The notes under the pieces are model-generated. The model was not told the origin of the DNA. It did not search any database and was given only the letters and a program-made list of their open reading frames with translations. Positions 1-6,235 of a DNA stretch of 12,359 nucleotides are shown in pieces; within the stretch, counting starts at the first letter, position 1; every line of letters begins with the position of its first letter. The DNA comes from an uncultured Clostridia bacterium (GTDB lineage: Bacteria; Bacillota; Clostridia; Christensenellales; Aristaeellaceae): assembly GCA_934631985.1 (NCBI GenBank), contig CAKTYE010000073.1, forward strand, positions 1 to 12,359, given 5' to 3'. Both the position numbers and the translations under genes were made by a program.

Positions 1-410
1 AATCGAAAAATCTGCAAGCAGCAGATGGCGGAAAAGGCATCGCCTACGCTGCCAACGAATTGTGCGGTATTACCTTATATTCAGGAAAACTGCGGCGGGC
101 ATCTGCACGGGGCCTACGGCTGCTCGCTGGGCGGCTCCTTTGTGGGGCTGCTGGCGGCGCGGGGCAATATCCGCATGGATTACGGCATGCTGGGCAGTTC
201 CGACCTGGATCAGGCTTCGCCCTTCGCGGCAAGGCTGCAAACATCACTGCTGGTGCCGCTCATTTATCCGCTGATCCGGGATGGGGAGTTCAAGGCCCGT
301 TTTCTGCAAAAGCGCATGGCGAAGCGGGCGCAGGAAATGCCCGACTACATGAATGTCTTCATGGGCATGATGGGCGGCAAGCGTCCCTACGTCACCCTGC
401 AAAGCTGCAA
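1..410 (+). pseudogene. Alpha/beta hydrolase remnant, frameshifted and 3'-truncated
   Basis: The segment from about base 70 to 410 encodes the middle of an alpha/beta hydrolase. It contains the nucleophile elbow GCSLGG (Ser codon at 124-126) followed by a helix and a GSSDLDQ segment, as in small-molecule esterase or lipase-like hydrolases. The upstream hydrolase-like stretch (GIAYAANELC, from about base 30) lies in frame 3, whereas the elbow lies in frame 1. A one-base insertion or two-base deletion near 58-75 is therefore likely. Downstream, the frame stays open to 690, but from base 411 the residues come from a dispersed repeat that also occurs at 5908-5943. The acid and histidine of the triad, expected further downstream, are absent. 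The gene begins before the window. I see this as a relic. The frameshift is judged by eye from expected family pattern, so it is less sure than the truncation. Confidence 0.6.
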
Positions 411-446
411 GCAGACGGACGAAACGCTCTCTAGCTGGAAATCCAG
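411..446 (-). repeat. Dispersed repeat module A, copy 1
   Basis: These 36 bases, read on the minus strand, match 5908-5943 on the plus strand with a single mismatch. The junction with the hydrolase reading frame falls exactly at the start of the module, which suggests that arrival of the element, or a rearrangement at it, cut the gene. Confidence 0.8.
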
Positions 447-640
447 TGTGGGGGGATGTGCCGCCGGGACTGGGGGTCTAGGGCTGAGACTTTTTATGAA
501 GCTATCTGGTATTCCGGCTAGTGAGTTTATCCTCCACCACTCGCCTTTAGCGAGCGGTTCCCCTCTTTCTGCGGAAGGAGACAAGGGAAGGTGCCTTGAT
601 GCGGGGCGTGGGAAGATGCGGCCTGTGAGAGTATCCTCCT

Positions 641-739
641 GCCGCCCTCGGGGCGGCTGTCCTCCCAAAGGCTGTACATTCAATTTTTAATTGAATGTAC
701 AGGTCGCAGAGCGACTTGGCTTTTCCGAGGAAAAGCCAA
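641..739. repeat. Tandem array of four perfect hairpins
   Basis: Four back-to-back inverted repeats: 641-657 (7-bp stem GCCGCCC, 3-nt loop), 672-702 (14-bp perfect stem CTGTACATTCAATT, 3-nt loop), 703-715 (5-bp stem GTCGC) and 716-739 (11-bp stem TTGGCTTTTCC, 2-nt loop). The last three abut with no spacer. All are perfect, which suggests recent or selected structure. Confidence 0.85.
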
Positions 740-766
740 CCTTGCTGGAGGGAGGCTTTTGGTGAA

Positions 767-820
767 CAGAACCTCTCCGCCCCTTCGGGACACCTCCCCT
801 TTCAGGGGATGCTTTTGGTG
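767..820 (-). repeat. Dispersed repeat module B, copy 1
   Basis: On the minus strand this 54-base block matches 5995-6048 with about four mismatches. It contains a CCTCCCCT/AGGGGA stem. A shorter related unit, GGAGGCTTTTGGTG, sits just upstream at 751-764 and recurs, one base different, at 807-820. Confidence 0.8.
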
Positions 821-893
821 TTGGTGCAAGATGCTACTTGATTTTCTTGCGGCTGCAAGCGCAATCTATCTACCTTTATAGGAGATGCTGCCT

Positions 894-1508
894 ATGGAAA
901 CTTCCCGAACCTTTTGGGATCGAAACGCCCGGCGCTATGACCGCTTCATGCGTAAGGATGAAGCCGCCTACGCGCAGCTTTATGCCCTGATCCTCCCCGC
1001 CGTTCGCCGAAAAACCGTGCTGGAGCTGGCTACGGGGACAGGACTCATCGCGAAGCATATTGTCAACGACGCGGCTTTTATTGAAGCAACGGATGCTTCC
1101 GCCGCCATGATCGACGCGGCCCGGCAAGACTGCCGCTCCACCAAGCTCCATTTCTCTGTGCAGAATATGTTCCGCCTGCCCTATGCAGACGCTTCCTTTG
1201 ACGTGGTCATCGTTGCCAACGCCCTGCACATCGTGCCGGAGCCGGGAAAAGCCCTCCGTGAAATACGACGGGTGCTGAAGGACGAAGGACTGCTCATCGC
1301 GCCTACCTTCACCCATCAGGGCAACAGCCTGTACGGCAGGGTACGGGCCTTCTGCATGCGGCTGGCAGGCTTCCCGCTGCACAGCAAATGGTCCAGCGAG
1401 GACTATCTCGCCTTCCTGCAGGAAAACGGCTGGAGCGTCCGGGAAAGCGCCGTGCTGAAGGCCCCCTTTCCGCTGACCTATGCCGCCTGTACAAAAGCCG
1501 CGGAATAA
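894..1508 (+). CDS. Class I SAM-dependent methyltransferase
   Basis: A 204-residue protein with the Rossmann methyltransferase fold. The glycine-rich motif I is VLELATGTG (residues about 42-50). The acidic motif II region is EATDASAAMI, and the post-motif segment LPYADASFDVVIVANALHIV ends in a helix rich in ARG/GLU, PGKALREIRRVLK. This layout is typical of UbiE/phospholipid-type methyltransferases, so the substrate may be a lipid or small molecule, but it cannot be read from sequence. An upstream ATG at 885 is in frame, but GGAG at 881-884 lies nine bases before the ATG at 894, so I chose 894. It stands alone, between the repeat region and the promoter of the metal operon. Function beyond methyl transfer is unknown. 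Confidence 0.85.
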   Translation: METSRTFWDRNARRYDRFMRKDEAAYAQLYALILPAVRRKTVLELATGTGLIAKHIVNDAAFIEATDASAAMIDAARQDCRSTKLHFSVQNMFRLPYADASFDVVIVANALHIVPEPGKALREIRRVLKDEGLLIAPTFTHQGNSLYGRVRAFCMRLAGFPLHSKWSSEDYLAFLQENGWSVRESAVLKAPFPLTYAACTKAAE

Positions 1509-1537
1509 GCGCAAAATATGGCTTTGCAGGCCTTCTG

Positions 1538-1557
1538 CCACCTTGACAAAGAGGTGG
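1538..1557. promoter_or_regulatory. Inverted repeat over the -35 box, candidate operator
   Basis: CCACCT at 1538-1543 and AGGTGG at 1552-1557 form a perfect 6+6 dyad with an 8-base centre. The dyad contains the TTGACA hexamer, a usual place for a repressor. It does not resemble a Fur box. The same bases could instead fold as a weak terminator hairpin for the methyltransferase. Confidence 0.4.
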
Positions 1558-1570
1558 TTTGTGTTAAAAT
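1543..1570 (+). promoter_or_regulatory. Sigma-A promoter of the HMA_2/P-type ATPase operon
   Basis: A consensus TTGACA at 1543-1548 is followed by 16 bases and TAAAAT at 1565-1570, preceded by TGT, an extended -10. The leader to the first start codon is about 75 bases. This is the best promoter upstream of the five-gene unit. Confidence 0.75.
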
Positions 1571-1652
1571 AACCCCGGATAAGACGTGAAAAGCATGCGC
1601 CCTATCCTTTTGGTCATTGAATTTACGCATGTAAGCGCAAGGAGGAACCCAG

Positions 1653-2216
1653 GTGAACGGTGTCTGGTGGGCGGCAGCCGCCGCAGGCGCGGCCTTGCTG
1701 CTGCCAAAGGAACACAATCACAATGTAATGAAGCTTCCCTCTTTTCACGGCACGGCGGAGGTGCGCTCCAGCCTGCCCGGACGGATGCGGCTGTACATCC
1801 CCTCCATCGTCGGCATGGGGGCGCAGGCCGCCCAGATGAAGACCCAGCTGGAAAGCACGGGCGTGATCCATCAGGTGCAGATCGAGCCGCGTACCGGCTC
1901 GGTGCTGATCCGCTATGATGAATCCAAGGTGCAGGCCGCGGTGGTCATGGGCGCAGTGCTGAAACTGCTGGGACTGGACAGCAAAGTGAACGCCACCCCC
2001 ACCGGCAAGGTGCGCGAGGGACTGAAGATCCTGCTGCAGGCGGTGAACACCGGGGTGCTGGACGCAACGAACGGCCTGCTGGACGCGCAGACCGTGGCGG
2101 GCCTTGGCCTGACCATTGCCGCCCTGCGCAGCAAGGCGCAATATGGCTGGATGGCTCCCGGCGCGGTGACGCTGCTGTGGTGGGCCTCCAAGTTCTTTGG
2201 AGTGCCGCACGAATGA
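1653..2216 (+). CDS. HMA_2-type domain protein, first gene of the fez-like operon
   Basis: A 187-residue protein starting with GTG; AAGGAGG at 1639-1645 sits seven bases upstream. An Ala-rich hydrophobic N-terminus (about residues 5-17) may be a short membrane anchor. It is followed by an HMA_2-like ferredoxin-fold domain (about 33-95) with the signature SLPGRMRL and the closing strand PRTGSVLIRYD. The metal-binding CxxC of classical HMA domains is absent. The C-terminal third, after KVREGLKILLQ, is amphipathic to hydrophobic and ends in a possible membrane segment (about 160-182). The same domain recurs in the next three genes. Its stop overlaps the next start (ATGA). Family membership is inferred from motif pattern; the role, perhaps as a scaffold or partner of the ATPase in a metal-storage vesicle, is inference from context. 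Confidence 0.75.
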   Translation: MNGVWWAAAAAGAALLLPKEHNHNVMKLPSFHGTAEVRSSLPGRMRLYIPSIVGMGAQAAQMKTQLESTGVIHQVQIEPRTGSVLIRYDESKVQAAVVMGAVLKLLGLDSKVNATPTGKVREGLKILLQAVNTGVLDATNGLLDAQTVAGLGLTIAALRSKAQYGWMAPGAVTLLWWASKFFGVPHE

Positions 2217-2587
2217 ACAAAATCGAGGAAAGTTTTCTGCGGCATTGCCTGAAGCCCAGCGTGACCTGCAATCTGCCGGGACGGCTGCGGCTGGCCTTTG
2301 CCAAGTATCAGCTGCTGCCCAAGGAGGCGCTGCCTTACCTGCACTATGTGCGGGATGTGCTGCTGCTGCTGCCCGGGGTGACGGACGCGCAGGCGAACCC
2401 CCGCATCGGCACGGTGCTGGTCAGCTATGATCCGGGCAAGACGAGCGAGCAGGCCATTTTGCAGTGGGTGGCAACGGTGGTGGACGAGGGCATCCAACTT
2501 TCCAGGGAAGACATCTGGCAGGGAGCCGACGAGCAGACCCTGGCGGCGCTTGTCCGCGAGCGGCTGCTGCTTCGGCTGCCCAAGTAA
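2213..2587 (+). CDS. Small HMA_2-type domain protein
   Basis: A 124-residue, apparently soluble protein. The start at 2213 overlaps the upstream stop as ATGA and has GGAG at 2199-2202, so translation is probably coupled; a longer frame back to 2177 is possible but overlaps the previous gene. The body is one HMA_2-like domain: NLPGRLRL at about residues 20-27, the segment LLPGVTDAQANPRIGTVLVS, and YDPGK. There is no CxxC. The tail (about 90-124) is predicted helical and charged. It is the closest in form to a free chaperone-like domain, but the arginine signature instead of cysteines argues against simple soft-metal binding. It may bind the ATPase, the membrane or a phosphate/iron mineral; none of this can be read from sequence. 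Confidence 0.75.
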   Translation: MNKIEESFLRHCLKPSVTCNLPGRLRLAFAKYQLLPKEALPYLHYVRDVLLLLPGVTDAQANPRIGTVLVSYDPGKTSEQAILQWVATVVDEGIQLSREDIWQGADEQTLAALVRERLLLRLPK

Positions 2588-2600
2588 AGAAGGGAAAACA

Positions 2601-4781
2601 ATGATTGGCAAGGAAAAACAAGACGACATGATGAAATGTCGTGTCATGCACACGCTGCCGGGGCGGCTGCGTCTGGCGGCGACGGGCCTGCGTTATTTGC
2701 AGGAGGAAAGCACGGAGGTCGCGCAGGAGCTGGCGCGTATCCCGGGTGTGCGTCTGGCGCGCGTCACGCCCTGCACGGGCGGCATCCTGCTGCAATACGA
2801 CACACAGACCGTGGACGCGCACGAGCTGGCGGAGCAGGTCGATCTGGTGCTGGCACACCACACCATGACCGCCCTGCGGGTGCATCATGCGCAAACCGGC
2901 GAGGAGGCAGCGGAAGCGCCCATGACCACCGCGCGGCTGGCAAAGCGGCTGGCGGTCAACGCCGGGGCGCTGGTGCTGGGCAACACGCTGTTCACCGCGC
3001 CGCTGGTGGGCGGTGCGCTGGCGAACTTCACCTCGCTGGAGGCCCTGGCAAGCCTGGGGCTTTCCATGCCCATGGCAAAGAGCGCCGTGGAGGGTCTGCG
3101 CCGCGATATGCGGCCTAACGCGGACTTCCTGACCGTAACCTCCATCGTGGCAAGCCTGCTGCTGGGCAACGCGCACTCCGCGCTGATGATCCTGGCGCTG
3201 TCCGACCTGGCGGAGCTGATGACCTCCTTCACCATCGAGCGCACCCGCTCCTCCATTAAGAAGATGCTGTCCGCGGACGAGGGCGAGGCCTGGAAGGTCA
3301 TGCCTGACGGCAAGCAGGTGCGCCTGCCCATCAAGCAGATCAACGCGGGCGACACCGTGGCGGTTCACACGGGCGAGAAGATCTCTGTGGACGGCAAGGT
3401 GATCGCCGGCGCGGCGGTGGTGGATCAAAGCTCCATCACGGGCGAATTTGTGCCTGTGGAAAAGCGCGCGGGCGACGAGGTCTTTGCCGGCACGGTGGTC
3501 AAGAGCGGCAATTTGCAGGTGACCGCCAACAAGGTGGGCGACCAGACCGTTATCTCCCGCATTGTGGGCATGGTCGAGGCCAGCGAGCTGAAGAAGGCGC
3601 CCATCCAGCGCTATGCGGACAAGTTCTCCAATTATCTGGTACCGCTGAACTTCCTGCTGTGCCTGTCGGTGTGGCTGATGACGAAGGACCCGCAGAAGGC
3701 CCTGAAGATGCTGGTCATCGACTACTCCTGCGGCATTAAGCTGTCCACTGCCACGGCCTTCTCTGCCGCCATCAACACGGCGGTGCGTCAGGGCGTGCTG
3801 ATCAAGGGCGGCGCGTTTATTGAGCAGATGAGCAGCGCCAACACGGTGCTGCTGGACAAGACCGGCACCATCACCGAGGGCAAGCCCCGCGTCGTCTCCA
3901 TGGTGACGCTGAAGGAGGGCATGACCCAGGAGGAGGTGCTGTCCTACGCCATGGCGGCAGAGGAAACCAGCACCCATCCGCTGGCGGGCGCGATCATGCG
4001 CTACGGGCGGCAGCTGGGCGCGCAGCCCCTGCCCCACGACGACGTGGTGACAGAGGTCTCCCGCGGCAGCCGCACGGTGGCAAACGGCAAGACCGTGCGC
4101 ATCGGCAACCTGAAATACATGCAGGAGAACGGCGTGATCCCCGCGTCTCCCCTGCCCGGCGAAAGCGGCGCGATCCCCAATTATGTGGGCATTGACAACG
4201 AGATTGTGGCGATTCTCTACGCCATGGACAGTCCCCGCGAAAATGTGCGCCGCGCTATCAACAGTCTGCGCTATGACGGCGTGGGAGACATTGAGCTGCT
4301 GACGGGCGACATGGAAGCGCAGGCCCGGACGGTGGCGGAGCAGGTGGGTGCGGACGGCTACCGCGCGCAGCTGCTGCCTGAGCAGAAGGCTGAGGCTGTG
4401 CTGAAGCTGCAGGTGCAGGGCAACGGCGTGGTGATGGTCGGCGACGGCATCAACGATGCGCCCGCCCTGGCTTATGCGGACGTGGGCATTTCCATGGGCA
4501 GCAAGTCCACGGACATTGCCATGGAGACCAGCGATGTGATCATCAACCGGGACGATCCCATGATGATCCCCGAGCTGCGCCGCCTGTCCCGGGCCACCAT
4601 GCGCATTGTGCATCAGAACTTTGCGCTGGTCATTGCCATCAACTCCATTGGCCTGATCCTGGGCGCTGCCAGCGGCATCTCGGTCATGATGAGCGCATTG
4701 CTGCATAATTCCTCCACCATTCTGGTGGTGGCCAATTCCCTGCGACTGATGTTCATGAAGCCCAAGGAAGGAAGAAGCTAA
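2601..4781 (+). CDS. fezB: P1B-type metal ATPase, P1B-6 / FezB-like
   Basis: A 726-residue membrane pump; start chosen at 2601 after AAGGG at 2590-2594. Domains in order: HMA_2-like domain (about 12-85, HTLPGRLRL, no CxxC); membrane helices at about 112-145 and 176-210; actuator domain with TGEF at 280-283; helix pair around 344-390 carrying SCGIKLSTATA (Cys377) where CPC normally lies; phosphorylation motif DKTGTIT (Asp419); HP motif (His459-Pro460); hinge GDGIND (614-619); two C-terminal helices (674-717) with LLHNSSTILVV. All core catalytic elements are present, so it should be active. From memory, the arginine-type N-terminal domain and SC motif are traits of P1B-6 ATPases, which include ferrosome FezB, so iron(II) is the likely cargo. 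The symbol is assigned on this pattern alone. General annotation would be heavy-metal P-type ATPase. The stop overlaps the next start as TAATG. Confidence 0.85.
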   Translation: MIGKEKQDDMMKCRVMHTLPGRLRLAATGLRYLQEESTEVAQELARIPGVRLARVTPCTGGILLQYDTQTVDAHELAEQVDLVLAHHTMTALRVHHAQTGEEAAEAPMTTARLAKRLAVNAGALVLGNTLFTAPLVGGALANFTSLEALASLGLSMPMAKSAVEGLRRDMRPNADFLTVTSIVASLLLGNAHSALMILALSDLAELMTSFTIERTRSSIKKMLSADEGEAWKVMPDGKQVRLPIKQINAGDTVAVHTGEKISVDGKVIAGAAVVDQSSITGEFVPVEKRAGDEVFAGTVVKSGNLQVTANKVGDQTVISRIVGMVEASELKKAPIQRYADKFSNYLVPLNFLLCLSVWLMTKDPQKALKMLVIDYSCGIKLSTATAFSAAINTAVRQGVLIKGGAFIEQMSSANTVLLDKTGTITEGKPRVVSMVTLKEGMTQEEVLSYAMAAEETSTHPLAGAIMRYGRQLGAQPLPHDDVVTEVSRGSRTVANGKTVRIGNLKYMQENGVIPASPLPGESGAIPNYVGIDNEIVAILYAMDSPRENVRRAINSLRYDGVGDIELLTGDMEAQARTVAEQVGADGYRAQLLPEQKAEAVLKLQVQGNGVVMVGDGINDAPALAYADVGISMGSKSTDIAMETSDVIINRDDPMMIPELRRLSRATMRIVHQNFALVIAINSIGLILGAASGISVMMSALLHNSSTILVVANSLRLMFMKPKEGRS

Positions 4782-5482
4782 TGCACAGCGAACAAGGAGC
4801 CGTTCATATGGAGGTGCTGTCCACCCTGCGTGGACGCATCCGCGTGCAGCTGGAAAAGCCGATCCAGTCCCTGCAGCCCTTTCAGCAGATCCCTGGGATC
4901 CGCTTCTGCCGCTACAATCCGCGCATTCAGACGCTATTGTGCGAGTATGATGCGGATATGATCCCGGCGGAGGCGCTGACGGTGCGGCTAGGTGCGGCCT
5001 ATGCGTCGCAGGCGCAGGCGGAGCTGCTGCACATCAAGCATTTGGAGGAGAAGGGCTTCTCCATGGCCCCCAGCGGCTACATGGCGCTGCTGTGCATTGG
5101 TCTAGACGGCGCTTTGTCGCTGGCAGGCTCGCCGCTGACCACGCTGACCCGCTGGCTGTCCACCGGGGCGACGCTTGCCGCAGTGGTGGAGCACGCCTAC
5201 CAGGAGCTGCACGTTCGCGGCAGCTTTGATCCGGAGGTCATGTCCGTGGTTTATCTTATCAATTCCGTCGGCAAGCCTGGGGCCATGCGCGCCAGTCTGC
5301 TGGCGTGGATTATCACCTTTGGTCGTCATCTGATCCCCCGCGGGCCGCGCGAGCAGCCCTATCTGGTGCGGCGCAGCGGCAGATATTTGACGCTGACCCC
5401 CATGGCAGGCGCTGAAAGCGAATTGGCCTTTGCGGGCAGCATGTTCCAACAGGGCATGGAAATGATGGCGCACAAGGGGTAA
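4781..5482 (+). CDS. HMA_2-type membrane protein, possibly FezC-like
   Basis: A 233-residue protein whose ATG overlaps the ATPase stop (TAATG). A second in-frame ATG at 4808 has a better ribosome site (AAGGAG 4794-4799) and begins right before the domain, so a 224-residue form is equally plausible. The N-terminal domain (about 10-62) carries TLRGRIRV, IPGIRFCRYNPRIQTLL and EYD, the same pattern as the three proteins upstream. The rest is membrane-associated: hydrophobic stretches at about 98-115 and 120-140, then FDPEVMSVVYLINSV, and a segment with WIITFGRHLIP near 175-190. The C-terminus is soluble. HMA_2-plus-membrane proteins next to P1B-6 ATPases are, as I recall, part of ferrosome clusters; calling this FezC-like is tentative. 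Confidence 0.7.
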   Translation: MHSEQGAVHMEVLSTLRGRIRVQLEKPIQSLQPFQQIPGIRFCRYNPRIQTLLCEYDADMIPAEALTVRLGAAYASQAQAELLHIKHLEEKGFSMAPSGYMALLCIGLDGALSLAGSPLTTLTRWLSTGATLAAVVEHAYQELHVRGSFDPEVMSVVYLINSVGKPGAMRASLLAWIITFGRHLIPRGPREQPYLVRRSGRYLTLTPMAGAESELAFAGSMFQQGMEMMAHKG

Positions 5483-5525
5483 ATGGAACTCTACATCCGC
5501 AGTACACAATAAGGAGGACATAACA

Positions 5526-5795
5526 ATGGTTGCTTTGAACAATCCAATGGTAAAGGGTATTCTGATCGGTGTGGGCGTGAGCGCGCTGGGCTTCTGCGCC
5601 TACAAGCACAATGAGGAGAAGGTGGACGACTTCATGCGCCGCCACGGCGTGAAGGTGAAGTCTCCCGCGGCTGGCTTCGAAACCATGTCTGTGGAAGACC
5701 TGATGCGCACCAAGGAGACCATTGAGGATCTGATCGCTGAGAAGGAAATGCAGGATCAGAGCGTGACGGTGGAGGCTGCGCCCGCTGAGGCTTAA
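5526..5795 (+). CDS. Small single-pass membrane protein of the fez-like operon
   Basis: An 89-residue protein with a textbook ribosome site (AAGGAGG 5511-5517, eight bases from the ATG). Residues about 5-25 (VKGILIGVGVSALGFCAYK) form one glycine-rich membrane helix. The rest is a charged, probably helical cytoplasmic tail (about 26-80, ending AAPAEA). It has no recognised domain or metal motif. It is the last gene before the operon terminator. The strong ribosome site suggests higher expression than its neighbours. Glycine-rich small membrane proteins are common in organelle or vesicle-forming systems, so a structural part in a metal compartment is possible, but this is a guess. Confidence 0.7.
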   Translation: MVALNNPMVKGILIGVGVSALGFCAYKHNEEKVDDFMRRHGVKVKSPAAGFETMSVEDLMRTKETIEDLIAEKEMQDQSVTVEAAPAEA

Positions 5796-5817
5796 GCTGG
5801 TGTAGCGTGTATAATGG

Positions 5818-5852
5818 AGCGCCTCTCCCTGGGAAGGGAGGGGCGCTTTTTT
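5818..5852 (+). terminator. Rho-independent terminator of the fez-like operon
   Basis: A 13-bp stem (5818-5830 with 5835-5847, one G-T pair) with a GGGA loop is followed by a run of six T (5847-5852). It lies 22 bases after the last stop codon. Confidence 0.93.
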
Positions 5853-5907
5853 ATGGAAGCGTGGTGCTGCGTGGGTGGGTGCAGAGAATTGGGGACACAC
5901 CACCGTG

Positions 5908-5943
5908 CTGGATTTCCAGCTAGAGAGCATTTCGTCCGTCTGC
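5908..5943 (+). repeat. Dispersed repeat module A, copy 2
   Basis: Inverted copy of 411-446, 35 of 36 bases identical. It overlaps a 12-bp hairpin (5927-5938 with 5947-5958, GCATTTCGTCCG and complement). In copy 1 the second arm of that hairpin is missing. Confidence 0.8.
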
Positions 5944-5994
5944 GGGCGGACGAAATGCTTTGCACTCGGGCAAAATAGGCAAAGCCACACCCCG

Positions 5995-6048
5995 CACCAA
6001 AAGCCTCCCCTGAAAGGGGAGGTGGCCCGAAGGGCCGGAGAGGTTCCG
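5995..6048 (+). repeat. Dispersed repeat module B, copy 2
   Basis: Matches 767-820 in the opposite orientation, about 50 of 54 bases. It includes a perfect hairpin at 6004-6022 (CCTCCCCT/AGGGGAGG) and another at 6024-6036 (GGCCC/GGGCC). The order of modules A and B is swapped between the two loci, so they are a mosaic family rather than a simple duplication. Apart from these modules, the interval 5853-6160 shows no gene; its last part (6085-6150) is T-rich. Confidence 0.8.
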
Positions 6049-6160
6049 TTTCCTCCCATCACCTTCATCAAGGCAGTCTCCTCCCCTTCCTCCCCCCCTT
6101 TTGTACTTTTGAAGTTTTTTGTCGAATTTGTTTGATATTTGTGGATTTTCCCTGTCAGCG

Positions 6161-6169
6161 TGGTATACT
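6161..6169 (+). promoter_or_regulatory. Extended -10 promoter of the kinase remnant
   Basis: TGGTATACT is a perfect extended -10 (TGnTATACT). No good -35 box is present at 17 bases; TTGTGG at 6139-6144 is 19 bases away. Transcription would begin near 6176. Confidence 0.55.
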
Positions 6170-6235
6170 GAATAGAAATAGCCCACTCCTGCGACTCATG
6201 TGCAGCGGCGGCTGCATTTTTGCGAAAGCGGAAAG

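Larger units (their letters stand above)
447..880. other. Gene-free, repeat- and hairpin-rich stretch
   Basis: About 430 bases without a credible gene. The open frame up to 690 is low in family signal and is interrupted by palindromes. The stretch holds a small hairpin at 540-554 (CTCGC/GCGAG), a run of four hairpins at 641-739 and repeat module B at 767-820. Its layout fits a composite intergenic repeat element of the kind scattered in gut Firmicutes genomes rather than a gene. No transposase is present. No convincing promoter for the downstream methyltransferase was seen. Confidence 0.6.

Noticed and set aside
411..690. C-terminal extension of the hydrolase frame up to 690
   Set aside because: These codons are made of repeat module A and palindromes also found in intergenic DNA at 5908-5958, so they are not hydrolase sequence.
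447..880. Insertion sequence or transposon
   Set aside because: No transposase, no clear terminal inverted repeats bounding the whole stretch and no target-site duplication was found.
1538..1557. Terminator of the methyltransferase gene
   Set aside because: The short stem is followed by TTTGTGTT, not a real T-run, and the bases overlap a consensus promoter; I prefer the operator reading but cannot exclude both.
2421..4706. Long minus-strand open frame (761 codons) opposite the ATPase gene
   Set aside because: It is a shadow of high-GC coding bias: composition is His/Gln/Gly-rich without family pattern, while the plus strand encodes all P-type ATPase motifs.
5810..5815. Perfect TATAAT hexamer
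   Set aside because: It sits immediately before the operon terminator, has no -35 or extended -10, and no gene follows within reach.
5313..6186. Minus-strand frames spanning 5313-6071 and 5920-6186
   Set aside because: They run across the terminator and the repeat modules; the translated repeat gives a familiar false protein pattern.
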